Assembly: GCA_034423195.1 (NCBI GenBank)
Contig: DAOUIZ010000051.1
Location: 1 to 64,000 of the forward strand
Direction: 5' to 3'
Source: CATOSK01 sp034423195
Lineage (GTDB): Bacteria > Chloroflexota > Dehalococcoidia > Lucifugimonadales > UBA3495
DNA: 64,000 bases
The position numbers and the translations under genes are program-made. Below are positions 15,773 through 23,751 of this stretch, piece by piece. The notes beneath the pieces were generated by a model. That model was not told where the DNA came from. It worked only from the letters and a program-made list of their open reading frames with translations, and made no database searches. How positions within the stretch are numbered: position 1 is the first letter of the stretch; every line of letters begins with the position of its first letter.

Positions 15773-16879
15773 GTGCCTGACCTCGGCCCCGCCGCCCATA
15801 CCTTCGACGCCGAGGCCGACGCCTCCGCTATCTTTGAGCGGTACTACCAGTCCGGTTGGACCGACGGCCTTCCCATCATCCCGCCGACTTCCGAGTTGGT
15901 TGAGGCTGCCCTGCGCTACACGGACCGGGACCGCCGTGAGGTCATAGCCGCCCTCGAACCCCGCGGAGGAGAGGCCACCGTTGAGAAAATCGCCATCAAC
16001 GCGGTCATGGCCGGTTGCCGCCCCGAATACCTGCCCGTTGTCATAACCTGTGTAGAGGCCATCGCCGACCCTCCCTACAACCTCTACGGACGCCAGACTA
16101 CCACCCACCCAGGGGGCCATCTCGTCATCATCAACGGCCCCATTCGCAACGAACTCGAGGTCAACTGCCGCCAGAACGTCTTCGGGCAGGGCTGGCGCGC
16201 CAACGCGACCATCGGAAGGGCTATACGCCTCATCTGCGGCAACATCGGCGGCGGACTCCCCGGCGTCACCGACATGGCCACCCACGGCCACCCCGGCAAA
16301 TACTCCTACTGCATCGGAGAGGATGAGGAAAACAGCCCCTGGGACTCCCTTCACGCCGAGCGCGGAATGCCCGATGGGGCCAGTTCCGTCACCGTGTTCT
16401 GCGCCGAGGCTCCCCACAACATCAACGACCTCGTCAGCCAGACTCCCGACGTTTATCTTGAGAGCGCCGCCTCGGCCATGCGGCACCTCGGCGCCAATGG
16501 CGTCTACCGCAGCGGGGTCGAGGGCGAGCAGATGCTGGTGGTCACCTCCGAGGCCGCCAACTGGTTGGACCAGCACAGCTGGGATAAGGAACGCGTCCGG
16601 GAATATATCTACCAGCGCGCCCAGAACCCGGTCGGCGCCCTTCGCAATCGCGGAGGCTGGGGTACCGTAATTCCCCCTGACTTCGTCGACATGGACGACG
16701 ACAATGCCCTGATGCCCATCGTCCCTCGCTCGGCCAACATTCTCATCGTCGTCGCCGGCGGATACGGCCGTCACATGAACGCCGTACTGTCATCCGCCTA
16801 CAACCTCAGCGTCACCCGCCCCATCACCTTCAAGGATGGAGAACCTGTCGCTTCCGTCCAGGACTTCCTCCGCCGCTGA
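15773..16879 (+). CDS. Conserved protein of unknown function, partner of the UGSC selenoprotein
   Basis: A 368-residue protein, apparently soluble, starting at GTG 15773, 13 bp after the selenoprotein stop. I do not recognise a named enzyme family. Strongly patterned stretches suggest catalytic or binding loops: SGWTDGLPIIPPTSELVEAA, EPRGGEATVEKIAINAVMAG, TTTHPGGHLVIINGPI, CGNIGGGLPGVTDMATHG and RGGWGTVIP. Several conserved-looking Cys (MAGCRPEY, EVNCRQN, LICGN, VFCAE) could exchange electrons with the Sec/Cys pair of the neighbour. The frame remains open upstream over the selenoprotein gene, but that part is an out-of-frame shadow. Most likely the two proteins form a complex or act in one redox reaction (inference). 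Confidence 0.75.
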   Translation: MPDLGPAAHTFDAEADASAIFERYYQSGWTDGLPIIPPTSELVEAALRYTDRDRREVIAALEPRGGEATVEKIAINAVMAGCRPEYLPVVITCVEAIADPPYNLYGRQTTTHPGGHLVIINGPIRNELEVNCRQNVFGQGWRANATIGRAIRLICGNIGGGLPGVTDMATHGHPGKYSYCIGEDEENSPWDSLHAERGMPDGASSVTVFCAEAPHNINDLVSQTPDVYLESAASAMRHLGANGVYRSGVEGEQMLVVTSEAANWLDQHSWDKERVREYIYQRAQNPVGALRNRGGWGTVIPPDFVDMDDDNALMPIVPRSANILIVVAGGYGRHMNAVLSSAYNLSVTRPITFKDGEPVASVQDFLRR

Positions 16880-16904
16880 ATCCCCAGCCGTGAGAAGCCT
16901 TCGA

Positions 16905-17222
16905 TCACTTCGTCGTCAGCTTCAGCCCCACCAGCGCCACGATAATCAGTCCCAGGAAGCACAACCGCCAGAAGTCCCGGGATTCGTCGAAAAGGACGAT
17001 TCCCAGCGCCGCCGTCCCCACTGCCCCGATCCCCACCCAGATCGCGTATGCCGTTCCCAGCGGTAGGTCTCTCACTGCCAGCCCCATGAAAAACATGCTC
17101 CCCAGCAGGAACACTCCGGTCAGGACCGTGGGAATGAACCGGGAGAATCCGTCAGTGTAATTCAGGCTCACCGCCCATCCGACTTCCAGCGCCCCCGCAA
17201 CTACAAGGTAAATCCACGCCAT
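16905..17222 (-). CDS. gdx: SMR-family transporter, Gdx (SugE)-like
   Basis: A 104-residue, four-helix small multidrug resistance protein beginning MAWIYLVVAGALEVGWAVSL, with the essential membrane Glu13. The stretches DGFSRFIPTVLTG and LPLGTAYAIWVGIGAVGTAA match SugE/Gdx, the guanidinium/proton antiporters, better than EmrE-type multidrug pumps. It works as an antiparallel dimer in the inner membrane. ATG 17222 matches the family length; a longer frame reaches 17285. I looked for a guanidine riboswitch upstream and found no convincing one. Assignment to guanidinium export is from family knowledge. Confidence 0.85.
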   Translation of the reverse strand: MAWIYLVVAGALEVGWAVSLNYTDGFSRFIPTVLTGVFLLGSMFFMGLAVRDLPLGTAYAIWVGIGAVGTAALGIVLFDESRDFWRLCFLGLIIVALVGLKLTTK

Positions 17223-17287
17223 AGATTCCTGCCTCACCGTCCAACAAGGAATGCCGTGGTCCCAAACTGGGGAAGCCCGGCCCAAGC

Positions 17288-17313
17288 AAAACCCCCGGCG
17301 GTCAGGCCGGGGG
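17288..17313 (-). terminator. Rho-independent terminator after the 17344 monooxygenase
   Basis: On the minus strand CCCCCGGC (17313-17306), a 6-nt loop, GCCGGGGG (17299-17292), then TTTT (17291-17288). It separates the monooxygenase from gdx. Confidence 0.8.
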
Positions 17314-17343
17314 CAAATACGCCGTTGAATTCGGGCGGCGGCT

Positions 17344-18429
17344 TTACTCCCGCAGCTTCGGCCCGACCTCTTGCCCGTAGAGCCGGATCGAGTTCAGCAC
17401 CTGTTGTGCCGTCAGCTGGCCACCGACGTTGGGTTCCATGATGACGCCCGACAACCCCAGCTCGTTCTTCAGATTCAGGAGCTTGTTGGTCACTGCTTCC
17501 GGGTCTCCGTAGGCCAGCCTGTCTTTCAGCAAGTCTTCGTATGTGACCTCCGAAAGGCGCTCGTACCGTTCCTGCCGTTCTTCCGAGATCGTGGTCCCCG
17601 CCGCGGACGCTGACTGGCGGAAGGTTTCCGCCAGCCTGCGGTAGGACCGCATCGTGCTTTCCTCGGGCTCCCCTATTCCCCGTTCATAGTCATCACCCAC
17701 ATATATCGGCACCCGCAGGTAAACATCCCCATCCCCTTCGTGCCCGGCCTCGTGCCAGGCGACCCGGTAGGCTTCCAGGTTGCTCGCTACCTCGGGAATG
17801 GTGAAGCCCCGCAGCCCGGAAACGACCGGGAACCCCATTTGCCCGACAATCGGGAAAGTGTCCATGGTGGTTGCAGCAATGCGGATCGGCGGGTGCGGCT
17901 TCTGGTAGGGCCGCGGCATTACCGACAGGTTGTCGAAGGAATAATACTTGCCTTCGTAGGTGAGGCGGTCGTCGTTCCACGCCTTGCAGATTATCTCCAG
18001 GTTTTCCTGGAATCGTTCCCTGCTTTCAGCGTAAGGTACCCCATACCCGATATAGGACCTGGGGAACCCGCTCCGGCCCACGCCGAAGTCCAAGCGCCCC
18101 TGGCTGATCTGGTCTACCGTCGCCGCCTCTTCAGCCAGGCGGATTGGATGGCAGAGAGGGAGCACACTGACGCCGGTGCCGATTCGCAGGTTCTTGGTCC
18201 GGGCCGCTATGGCGGCTCCCCACACCAGCGGGACAGAAACTACCGATGGGATGCCCGCGCCCATTGGATCACCGGGGCGCCGGTGAGTCGCGAAGTGACG
18301 TTCCGCCAGCCAAACTCCGTCCACCCCGTATTCTTCGGCAGTCTCCGCTATCTCGAAAGCCTCCGCGAAAGCTTCCTCCTGGGTGCGGTCCTGCCGGTAG
18401 TCGCACTCCATAACCAGCCCTACGTGCAT
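17344..18429 (-). CDS. LLM-class flavin-dependent monooxygenase
   Basis: A 361-residue luciferase-like monooxygenase: MHVGLVMECDYRQ start, YGVDGVWLAERHFATHRRPG, LRIGTGVSVLPLCHPIRLAE, TVDQISQGRLDFGVGRSGFP and NLSVMPRPYQKPHPPIRIAA. GGGAGG lies about 8 bp before ATG 18429. It ends the minus-strand run containing two acyl-CoA dehydrogenases and a YHS protein, so it may oxidise a fatty-acid-like or terpenoid substrate handled by that set (inference). Confidence 0.88.
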   Translation of the reverse strand: MHVGLVMECDYRQDRTQEEAFAEAFEIAETAEEYGVDGVWLAERHFATHRRPGDPMGAGIPSVVSVPLVWGAAIAARTKNLRIGTGVSVLPLCHPIRLAEEAATVDQISQGRLDFGVGRSGFPRSYIGYGVPYAESRERFQENLEIICKAWNDDRLTYEGKYYSFDNLSVMPRPYQKPHPPIRIAATTMDTFPIVGQMGFPVVSGLRGFTIPEVASNLEAYRVAWHEAGHEGDGDVYLRVPIYVGDDYERGIGEPEESTMRSYRRLAETFRQSASAAGTTISEERQERYERLSEVTYEDLLKDRLAYGDPEAVTNKLLNLKNELGLSGVIMEPNVGGQLTAQQVLNSIRLYGQEVGPKLRE

Positions 18430-18537
18430 TTCCTGCCTCCCTGCTGTACTGATGAAACGGAAGATTGCTCTGTGGAAACCAGGTCCAGATTGGTGCTCCC
18501 AACCAGTCCATGTTCCCGATCCCGCCTGCGACCGAGA

Positions 18538-18735
18538 CTAGTTGGTGTAGCTGGATGGGCTGGCCAGGAATTTCGTTCGGCAGTCCAAGCTGCAGAAATA
18601 GTACCACTGCCCGTTGTGGAAGCTTCGTGTCCCCATGTTGGGGTCCACTTCCGAAGCCCCGAACGCCGTCTGACCGGTTGTGGCCCGGGCGCCGGACTCG
18701 TCGATTTCTTTGCCGCAAACGGGGTCCTTTGGCAT
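18538..18735 (-). CDS. YHS domain protein
   Basis: A 65-residue protein consisting of one YHS domain: MPKDPVCGKEIDES at the start and GQWYYFCSLDCRTKFLASP near the end. Cys7, Cys48 and Cys52 are the usual metal-binding cysteines; YHS domains bind copper or other soft metals in several systems. The stretch TTGQTAFGASEVDPNMGTRS is longer than in the minimal motif. It sits between the acyl-CoA dehydrogenases and the monooxygenase, possibly as a metal-binding accessory. Confidence 0.85.
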   Translation of the reverse strand: MPKDPVCGKEIDESGARATTGQTAFGASEVDPNMGTRSFHNGQWYYFCSLDCRTKFLASPSSYTN

Positions 18736-18799
18736 TTACTTTACTCCTGGGGTGTCGTAACGGGGCCGGAGTATATCGCGGCACCCGTTTGAATCCAAC

Positions 18800-19972
18800 C
18801 TAAACTGCTGCGAGGTCCATTCCCAGGCGCACCCGGCCGGGCTGGTCCAGGAGGGCGCTGGCAACCCGGTTCCGGTGCTCGAAGCTGGTGCCCAGCCTCA
18901 TGCTCCACGCACAAACCCGCCGGTACCACAGGTGCAGGTCGAACTCCATCATGAATCCCATCCCGCCGTGCAGCACCTGGCTGCTTCGAACGGCGGCCTG
19001 GCACTTGTCGTTGCAGAACGCTTTGGCCTGCGAAACTTCGACGCTTGAGGGAAGGCCATTGTCCATCTTCCACAGGGCCTCGTAGGTCAGGAGCTGCGCT
19101 CCATCCACCCAAATCGTCATGTCAGCGCACATGTGCTGCACCGACTGGAAAGCGCCTATAGGACGTCCGAACGCTACCCGGTTCTTGGAATATTCGATTC
19201 CCATCTCGATGTCTTTTCGGGCTGCCCCCACCATCTGGGTACAGAGCAGGACGGTGGCCTGGTCCAGCATTCGGGAAGCAATCGGCCAGCCCTCGTCAAG
19301 CTCTCCGACCAGGGCAGTCTTCGGGACCCGGACGCCGCTGAAGTCCACCTTGCTCTGCTTGTCCTTGGCCAGCGTCGTCAGCGCCGTCTGGGAAATCCCG
19401 GCGGCTTTGGTGTCAACCAGGAACATCGAAAGTCCGTGGTTTGCCCCGGATGCAGGGGACGTCCGGCAAGCCACCAGACACTTTTCCGCGACATTGAAGT
19501 TGTCCACGAACATCTTGGTGCCGTTGATGACAAATTCATCACCCTCGGCAACTGCCTGGGTCTGGACTGCTTCCGGGGTCAAGCGCGGGTCGGGTTCCTG
19601 AAAAGCCCATGTCATGATGATGTTGCCCTGGCTGACCCGCGGCAACACTTCCTGCTTCTGCGCGCCGGAGCCGTGTTCCGCGATGGCAAGGGCCGGGACC
19701 ACCGTTGAATGAAAGGGCACCGGGGCAATGGCCCGTCCCACTTCCTCGAGAATCAACCCCAAGTAGGTCAGAGGGAGGCCCTGTCCCCCATAAGCTTCAG
19801 GAACCGATGTGCCCAACCACCCGAGTTCGGCCATCTTGTTCCACAGCTCTGGAGAATACCCCGCTTCGTCTTTCTCCATTTCCCTGGCCATCAGCGGAGA
19901 ACATTCCGCCTCCAGGAACTCCCTGGCCAGGTTCTTCATCATCAGTTCTTCTTCGCTGGGTAAAACGTCCAT
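18800..19972 (-). CDS. Acyl-CoA dehydrogenase (first of a pair)
   Basis: A 390-residue flavoprotein with the acyl-CoA dehydrogenase layout: helical N domain (LGWLGTSVPEAYGGQGLPLT), middle beta domain (MTWAFQEPDPRLTP, INGTKMFVDN) and C-terminal helical domain (NRVAFGRPIGAFQSVQHMCA, then VLHGGMGFMMEFDLHLWYRR). It would oxidise an acyl-CoA to the enoyl-CoA and pass electrons to ETF, which is encoded nearby at 21906. It lies 41 bp downstream of a second, divergent dehydrogenase. Such adjacent pairs often form mixed alpha2beta2 enzymes for bulky (sterol-like) acyl-CoAs; this is inference. Confidence 0.88.
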   Translation of the reverse strand: MDVLPSEEELMMKNLAREFLEAECSPLMAREMEKDEAGYSPELWNKMAELGWLGTSVPEAYGGQGLPLTYLGLILEEVGRAIAPVPFHSTVVPALAIAEHGSGAQKQEVLPRVSQGNIIMTWAFQEPDPRLTPEAVQTQAVAEGDEFVINGTKMFVDNFNVAEKCLVACRTSPASGANHGLSMFLVDTKAAGISQTALTTLAKDKQSKVDFSGVRVPKTALVGELDEGWPIASRMLDQATVLLCTQMVGAARKDIEMGIEYSKNRVAFGRPIGAFQSVQHMCADMTIWVDGAQLLTYEALWKMDNGLPSSVEVSQAKAFCNDKCQAAVRSSQVLHGGMGFMMEFDLHLWYRRVCAWSMRLGTSFEHRNRVASALLDQPGRVRLGMDLAAV

Positions 19973-20013
19973 CCGACCTCAAACCTTTTAGAATATTCCG
20001 GAAGATGTTTCGG

Positions 20014-21216
20014 TTAACCCCGGGGCATCCCCAGCCCCCGGCGGGCCACCTGGTCCCGCATCACCTGGGTACTGCCGTGGTTGATTCCCGACTGGAACGC
20101 GCCCAGCAGGTTGTGGGCAAATATGCCCTCCTCCACCGCATCTTCCGAACCGTGCAGCAGCTGCGCGTAGGGGCCGAGGATCTGCGCGATTGTCTCCGTA
20201 GTGCGTACTCCATGCTCGGGCGCCCACACCTTCTCGGCGGAACCCTCGTATGTGAAGCTTCCGCCCCGCTCCACCAGTGACATGCTGCGCATGGTCATTA
20301 ACCGGCACACCTGTGCCTCGACCCAAAGCTCGGCCAGCCGGTCCCGCACTGCCGGGTCCTGGGCAGGACCGACGCCGTTCAGGTCGTTTTCCTTGACCCA
20401 ATTGACGATATCCTCGTCCCGCTGCACCGAAATCAGATAGCGGCTGGCTCCCACCCGGTCCAGGTTCAGGCCCATCGCTCCCACGTACCAGCCCATGTTC
20501 TCATCGCCCAACATGCACGACGCAGGAACTCGGACGTCTTCAAAAAACACCTCGTTGGTGCGCCGGTCGCCGTAGGTGGTCCGCGGCGGCGCCACCGGAT
20601 CGTTCTGGATGGTCCAAAGGGGACGCACAGTAATTCCCGGTGTTTCCATGGGCACCAGGAAAATCGAGATGCCCCGGTGACGGGGTGCGTCCGGGTCAGT
20701 GCGGGCCATCAGGTAGATGTGGGTGCCGTAGTGGGCGGCCGTCGTGAACATCTTCTGGCCGTTGATGACGAACTCGTCACCATCGCGGACTGCGCGGCAC
20801 TGCAGGCCCGCCAGGTCAGCTCCGGCTTGGGGCTCGGTAAATCCCAGGGCGAAGGCAATCTCTCCCCGGATCAAGCCCGGGAGAAAATACTTCTTCTGTT
20901 CCTCCGTCCCCGCTGCCAGGATGGCCGGGGCTCCGCTTCCGGCCCCACCGACTGTTATCCCAACCCGGGCGAACTCCTCCTCCACGATGTACTGGTCGAT
21001 CCGGCTGCCGCTTTGACCCCCATACTCTTCGGGCCAGCTTATGCCGATCCAGCCTTTCTCCCCGATTTGCCGGTACATCTCCCGGGTCTTGGGGCCCCGG
21101 TTTCGGATCCCGGACTCTTCGATTTCAGCCAGGATTTCATCCGTGACGTGCTCGGCAATAAACTCCCGCACTTCATTGCGCAGGGCTTCCTGTTCCGGCG
21201 TAAATGCAAAGTCCAT
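20014..21216 (-). CDS. Acyl-CoA dehydrogenase (second of a pair)
   Basis: A 400-residue acyl-CoA dehydrogenase beginning MDFAFTPEQEALRNEVREFI. FAD and substrate motifs include GWIGISWPEEYGGQ, FALGFTEPQAGADLAGLQ (the usual T-E-P-x-A-G-S-D turn), FVINGQKMFTTAAHYGTHIY and VFFEDVRVPASCMLGDENMG. The C-terminal domain (AWEFQ-like position replaced by NLLGAFQSGINHGSTQVM) is less standard. It is the first gene after a strong promoter at 21288-21316 and is probably co-transcribed with the next dehydrogenase, the YHS gene and the monooxygenase. Confidence 0.88.
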   Translation of the reverse strand: MDFAFTPEQEALRNEVREFIAEHVTDEILAEIEESGIRNRGPKTREMYRQIGEKGWIGISWPEEYGGQSGSRIDQYIVEEEFARVGITVGGAGSGAPAILAAGTEEQKKYFLPGLIRGEIAFALGFTEPQAGADLAGLQCRAVRDGDEFVINGQKMFTTAAHYGTHIYLMARTDPDAPRHRGISIFLVPMETPGITVRPLWTIQNDPVAPPRTTYGDRRTNEVFFEDVRVPASCMLGDENMGWYVGAMGLNLDRVGASRYLISVQRDEDIVNWVKENDLNGVGPAQDPAVRDRLAELWVEAQVCRLMTMRSMSLVERGGSFTYEGSAEKVWAPEHGVRTTETIAQILGPYAQLLHGSEDAVEEGIFAHNLLGAFQSGINHGSTQVMRDQVARRGLGMPRG

Positions 21217-21287
21217 GGAGGGCCTCCCAAGGGGGAGCGGTTCAACGGGGACGGCGCTGGCGTTGACCGCTGCTCAAAATCACCGCA

Positions 21288-21316
21288 ATTATAGTACCTG
21301 CCGGGTTCAGTGTCAC
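21288..21316 (-). promoter_or_regulatory. Promoter for the acyl-CoA dehydrogenase operon
   Basis: On the minus strand GTGACA (21316-21311), a 17-bp spacer and a perfect TATAAT (21293-21288). The first start codon is 71 bp downstream. Confidence 0.68.
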
Positions 21317-21516
21317 CCGCAAGGCAACGGTCCGTTTCGGGGGGGGTCAGCTCAACGGCTGAGGGGTTTCCGCCCACCCGGGGGCAAGCTCTGCGGCGGA
21401 AGGACGGGAGAGAAGGAGGCGGACCGGAAAGAAACGACCCAAATGGCAACGCTGAGTCAAACCCGTGAATCCAGCCAGCCGGCAGCGACCTGGATAAGCC
21501 GGATTTCCCAGAACCG

Positions 21517-21797
21517 GACAAAAGCGGACATTTCAGGACATTTGAGCGTGGGGCCGGGGAATCCTGTCCCCGAAATATCCGCTAAATGTCCTCGTTTTTC
21601 CGTCGAATGTCATGGTTTTGTCCGGTTTTGTCACCAGTGGGAACCGGGTGTTGAAACGCTGCCGGCGGCCCCGAAGAATTTTTCCTGGCGCATTTCGGTG
21701 CAATTTGATGCATTTCTGCGGGGAACGCGGAGCGGGAAACTTTCTCTGGATTCATGGTACCGGACGAAGAACGAGATTGGAAAGGGCCAACTGTCAG
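21517..21797 (+). repeat. Dispersed GGACA-rich intergenic element, copy B
   Basis: About 281 bp in the 689-bp gap 21217-21905. The 35-nt block 21517-21551 is identical to the complement of 15103-15137. The 19-nt block 21617-21635 is identical to the complement of 15009-15027. The end block GATTGGAAAGGGCCAACTGTCAG (21775-21797) matches copy A with a few changes. The interior is diverged but keeps TGTCC/GGACA motifs. No gene is seen in the rest of the gap. Confidence 0.75.
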
Positions 21798-21905
21798 CAG
21801 CGAGCGGTCCGTTTCGGGTGAGTCAGCTTAACGGCTGCGGGGTCCGGCCCCGCCCGTTGCCCGCGAGGGGCCTTGGTCCCGCCAGCGATGCCGGGAGGAA
21901 CGGCG

Positions 21906-23747
21906 CTAAACCATGTCCGCCAGTACCGGTTTCAACTCCTCGATGAGAGGCGGCAGGAATTCCTTCCAGTCCCCCACAATTCCGTAGTCGGCGGCCTTGA
22001 ACATCGGAGCGCGGTGGTTCCGGTTGATTGTCAGGATGACCCCCGCCTTTTGAATCCCGACAGTGTGGTTGAAGGCTCCCCGAATTCCAACGGCGATATA
22101 AACCTTCGGAGCAATCGTGCGGCCGCTGATTCCCACCTGCACCTGGTGAGGCAGCCAGCCCGAATGAACCACGTTCCGCGTCGTTGCCACCGTGGCCCCT
22201 ATCGACCCGGCCAGCGCTTGAACTTCCGGCAAACTCTCCACCCCGCCAATCCCCATGCCCACCCCGAGAACGATCTGGGCTTGCGTCAGGGCGATGGCGC
22301 CCAGGTCTTCAGAGGCGTGTTCTTCGAGGACCCTTATATCAGCACCTTGGAATGGGTTGGGGGGTATCTGTTCTACCCTTGCCTCGGCTGACTCGTCGGG
22401 TTGGGCTGGGGACAGCAACCCCGGCCTCAACGTCACGAGGTTGGGCAGGGTCTTAGACAGAATCGGCGCTACGACGTTCCCCCCCAGCGCCGGTTTTAGC
22501 TGGACCAGCTGCCCGTCGCTGTTGATTTCCAGGTCGATTGCATCTCCGGTCAGGCCCAACTGCAACTGGGCCGCGATTCTGGATGCCAGGTCTCTTCCGT
22601 CCGGGGTTGATGCGAACAGCACGCCGTAGGGCCGGGCATCACCGATGGCGTTGGCCAGGCATTCACTGACCGCCCGGCTGCAGACTGGCCCCAGCGCAGA
22701 GTTGTCCAGGACCAGGATCCTGTCCGCTCCGTACGCTGCCAGCGCCGGCGCAGCGGCCTCGTCCAAACGCCCGATCAGGACGGCGACCACCTCGCTCCGG
22801 GTGGTCTCCGATAGCTGGCGCGCCTTCCCCAGCATCTCCAGGGTCACATGCCTTATTTCTCCGCCGGCAGTCTCCGCTACCACCCAGATGCTTCGTTCCC
22901 GGTTGTCTGGATACCGGGCGCCTATCCCCTCTCCCGGGCCGGACCCAGCTTCGGCGGATATTGCCGCCAGTCTTTCCTTCAGCAGTTCGGCCACCTGGCG
23001 GGCTGCGGCAGTCGGTTCCTCCCCGTTGATTACCTCACCCAACCGGCTTGGCTCCACCAGCCTGATGTCCTCCACCCACGTCGGCGATCCCGCACTGCCA
23101 AACTGGGACGGGTCGTCCGCAAGGTCCGAACAACTGATCTCTTCGACCGGTTTTCCCTGCGCCGCTGCCAAGTCGTCCCGGCTGGGAAACCGCTCCTCCG
23201 CCACCCCCTCGGTGACGCAAACTACCGCGGGCAGCGGGCATTCGATGACTTGATGCCCTTCATCGGTCGCACGTTCCACCGTGACCGAGTCTCCCCCCGG
23301 AGTGTACTCGAGCTTCCGCACCTGGCTCACATGAGGCAATCCCATCAGTTCCGCCAGCTCCGGCCCCACCTGGCCCGTCTCCGCATCGGCGCTGTTCCTG
23401 CCGCAGATGATCAGGTCGGGATGTTCCTTTGCCAAGGCGAGGGACAAGGCCCGCGCGGTGGCCAGCGTATCCGAACCCGCCAGCGCCCGGTCTGTCAGGA
23501 GGACAGCCCGGTCCGCCCCGAACGCCATGCACTGGGTCAGCCCTTCCCTTGCCTGGGGAGGCCCCATTGATAACGCCAGCACCTCATCCGATGGGCCGGA
23601 CTTCAACTCCACCGCGCGGGTCAACCCCAGCAAGTCGAACGGGTTGACCTCGGAAGGAACTCCTTCCCGGATGATCGTCTTGTTCTCGTAGTCGAAACCC
23701 ATGCGGGCGACTACCGGAACGTATTTCACGCAGACAGCTATCTTCAT
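21906..23747 (-). CDS. Fused electron transfer flavoprotein, beta-alpha
   Basis: One 613-residue chain contains both ETF subunits. Residues 1 to about 250 are EtfB-like (MKIAVCVKYVPV, NPFDLLGLTRAVELK, DLIICGRNSADAETGQVGPE). From about 285 it is EtfA-like (IWVVAETAGGEIRHVTLEML) with the C-terminal FAD domain (QVGISGRTIAPKVYIAVGI, ADYGIVGDWKEF). A roughly 35-residue linker joins them. ETF carries electrons from acyl-CoA dehydrogenases, two of which are encoded downstream, to the quinone pool. ETF subunits are normally separate genes, so the fusion is notable. No frame break is seen. It begins 4 bp after pncB and is surely co-transcribed with it. Confidence 0.88.
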   Translation of the reverse strand: MKIAVCVKYVPVVARMGFDYENKTIIREGVPSEVNPFDLLGLTRAVELKSGPSDEVLALSMGPPQAREGLTQCMAFGADRAVLLTDRALAGSDTLATARALSLALAKEHPDLIICGRNSADAETGQVGPELAELMGLPHVSQVRKLEYTPGGDSVTVERATDEGHQVIECPLPAVVCVTEGVAEERFPSRDDLAAAQGKPVEEISCSDLADDPSQFGSAGSPTWVEDIRLVEPSRLGEVINGEEPTAAARQVAELLKERLAAISAEAGSGPGEGIGARYPDNRERSIWVVAETAGGEIRHVTLEMLGKARQLSETTRSEVVAVLIGRLDEAAAPALAAYGADRILVLDNSALGPVCSRAVSECLANAIGDARPYGVLFASTPDGRDLASRIAAQLQLGLTGDAIDLEINSDGQLVQLKPALGGNVVAPILSKTLPNLVTLRPGLLSPAQPDESAEARVEQIPPNPFQGADIRVLEEHASEDLGAIALTQAQIVLGVGMGIGGVESLPEVQALAGSIGATVATTRNVVHSGWLPHQVQVGISGRTIAPKVYIAVGIRGAFNHTVGIQKAGVILTINRNHRAPMFKAADYGIVGDWKEFLPPLIEELKPVLADMV

Positions 23748-23751
23748 GTCG

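Noticed and set aside
17223..17285. Guanidine riboswitch upstream of gdx
   Set aside because: Two ACGG sequences occur near each other, as in the guanidine-II class, but the flanks do not pair into the two required hairpins.
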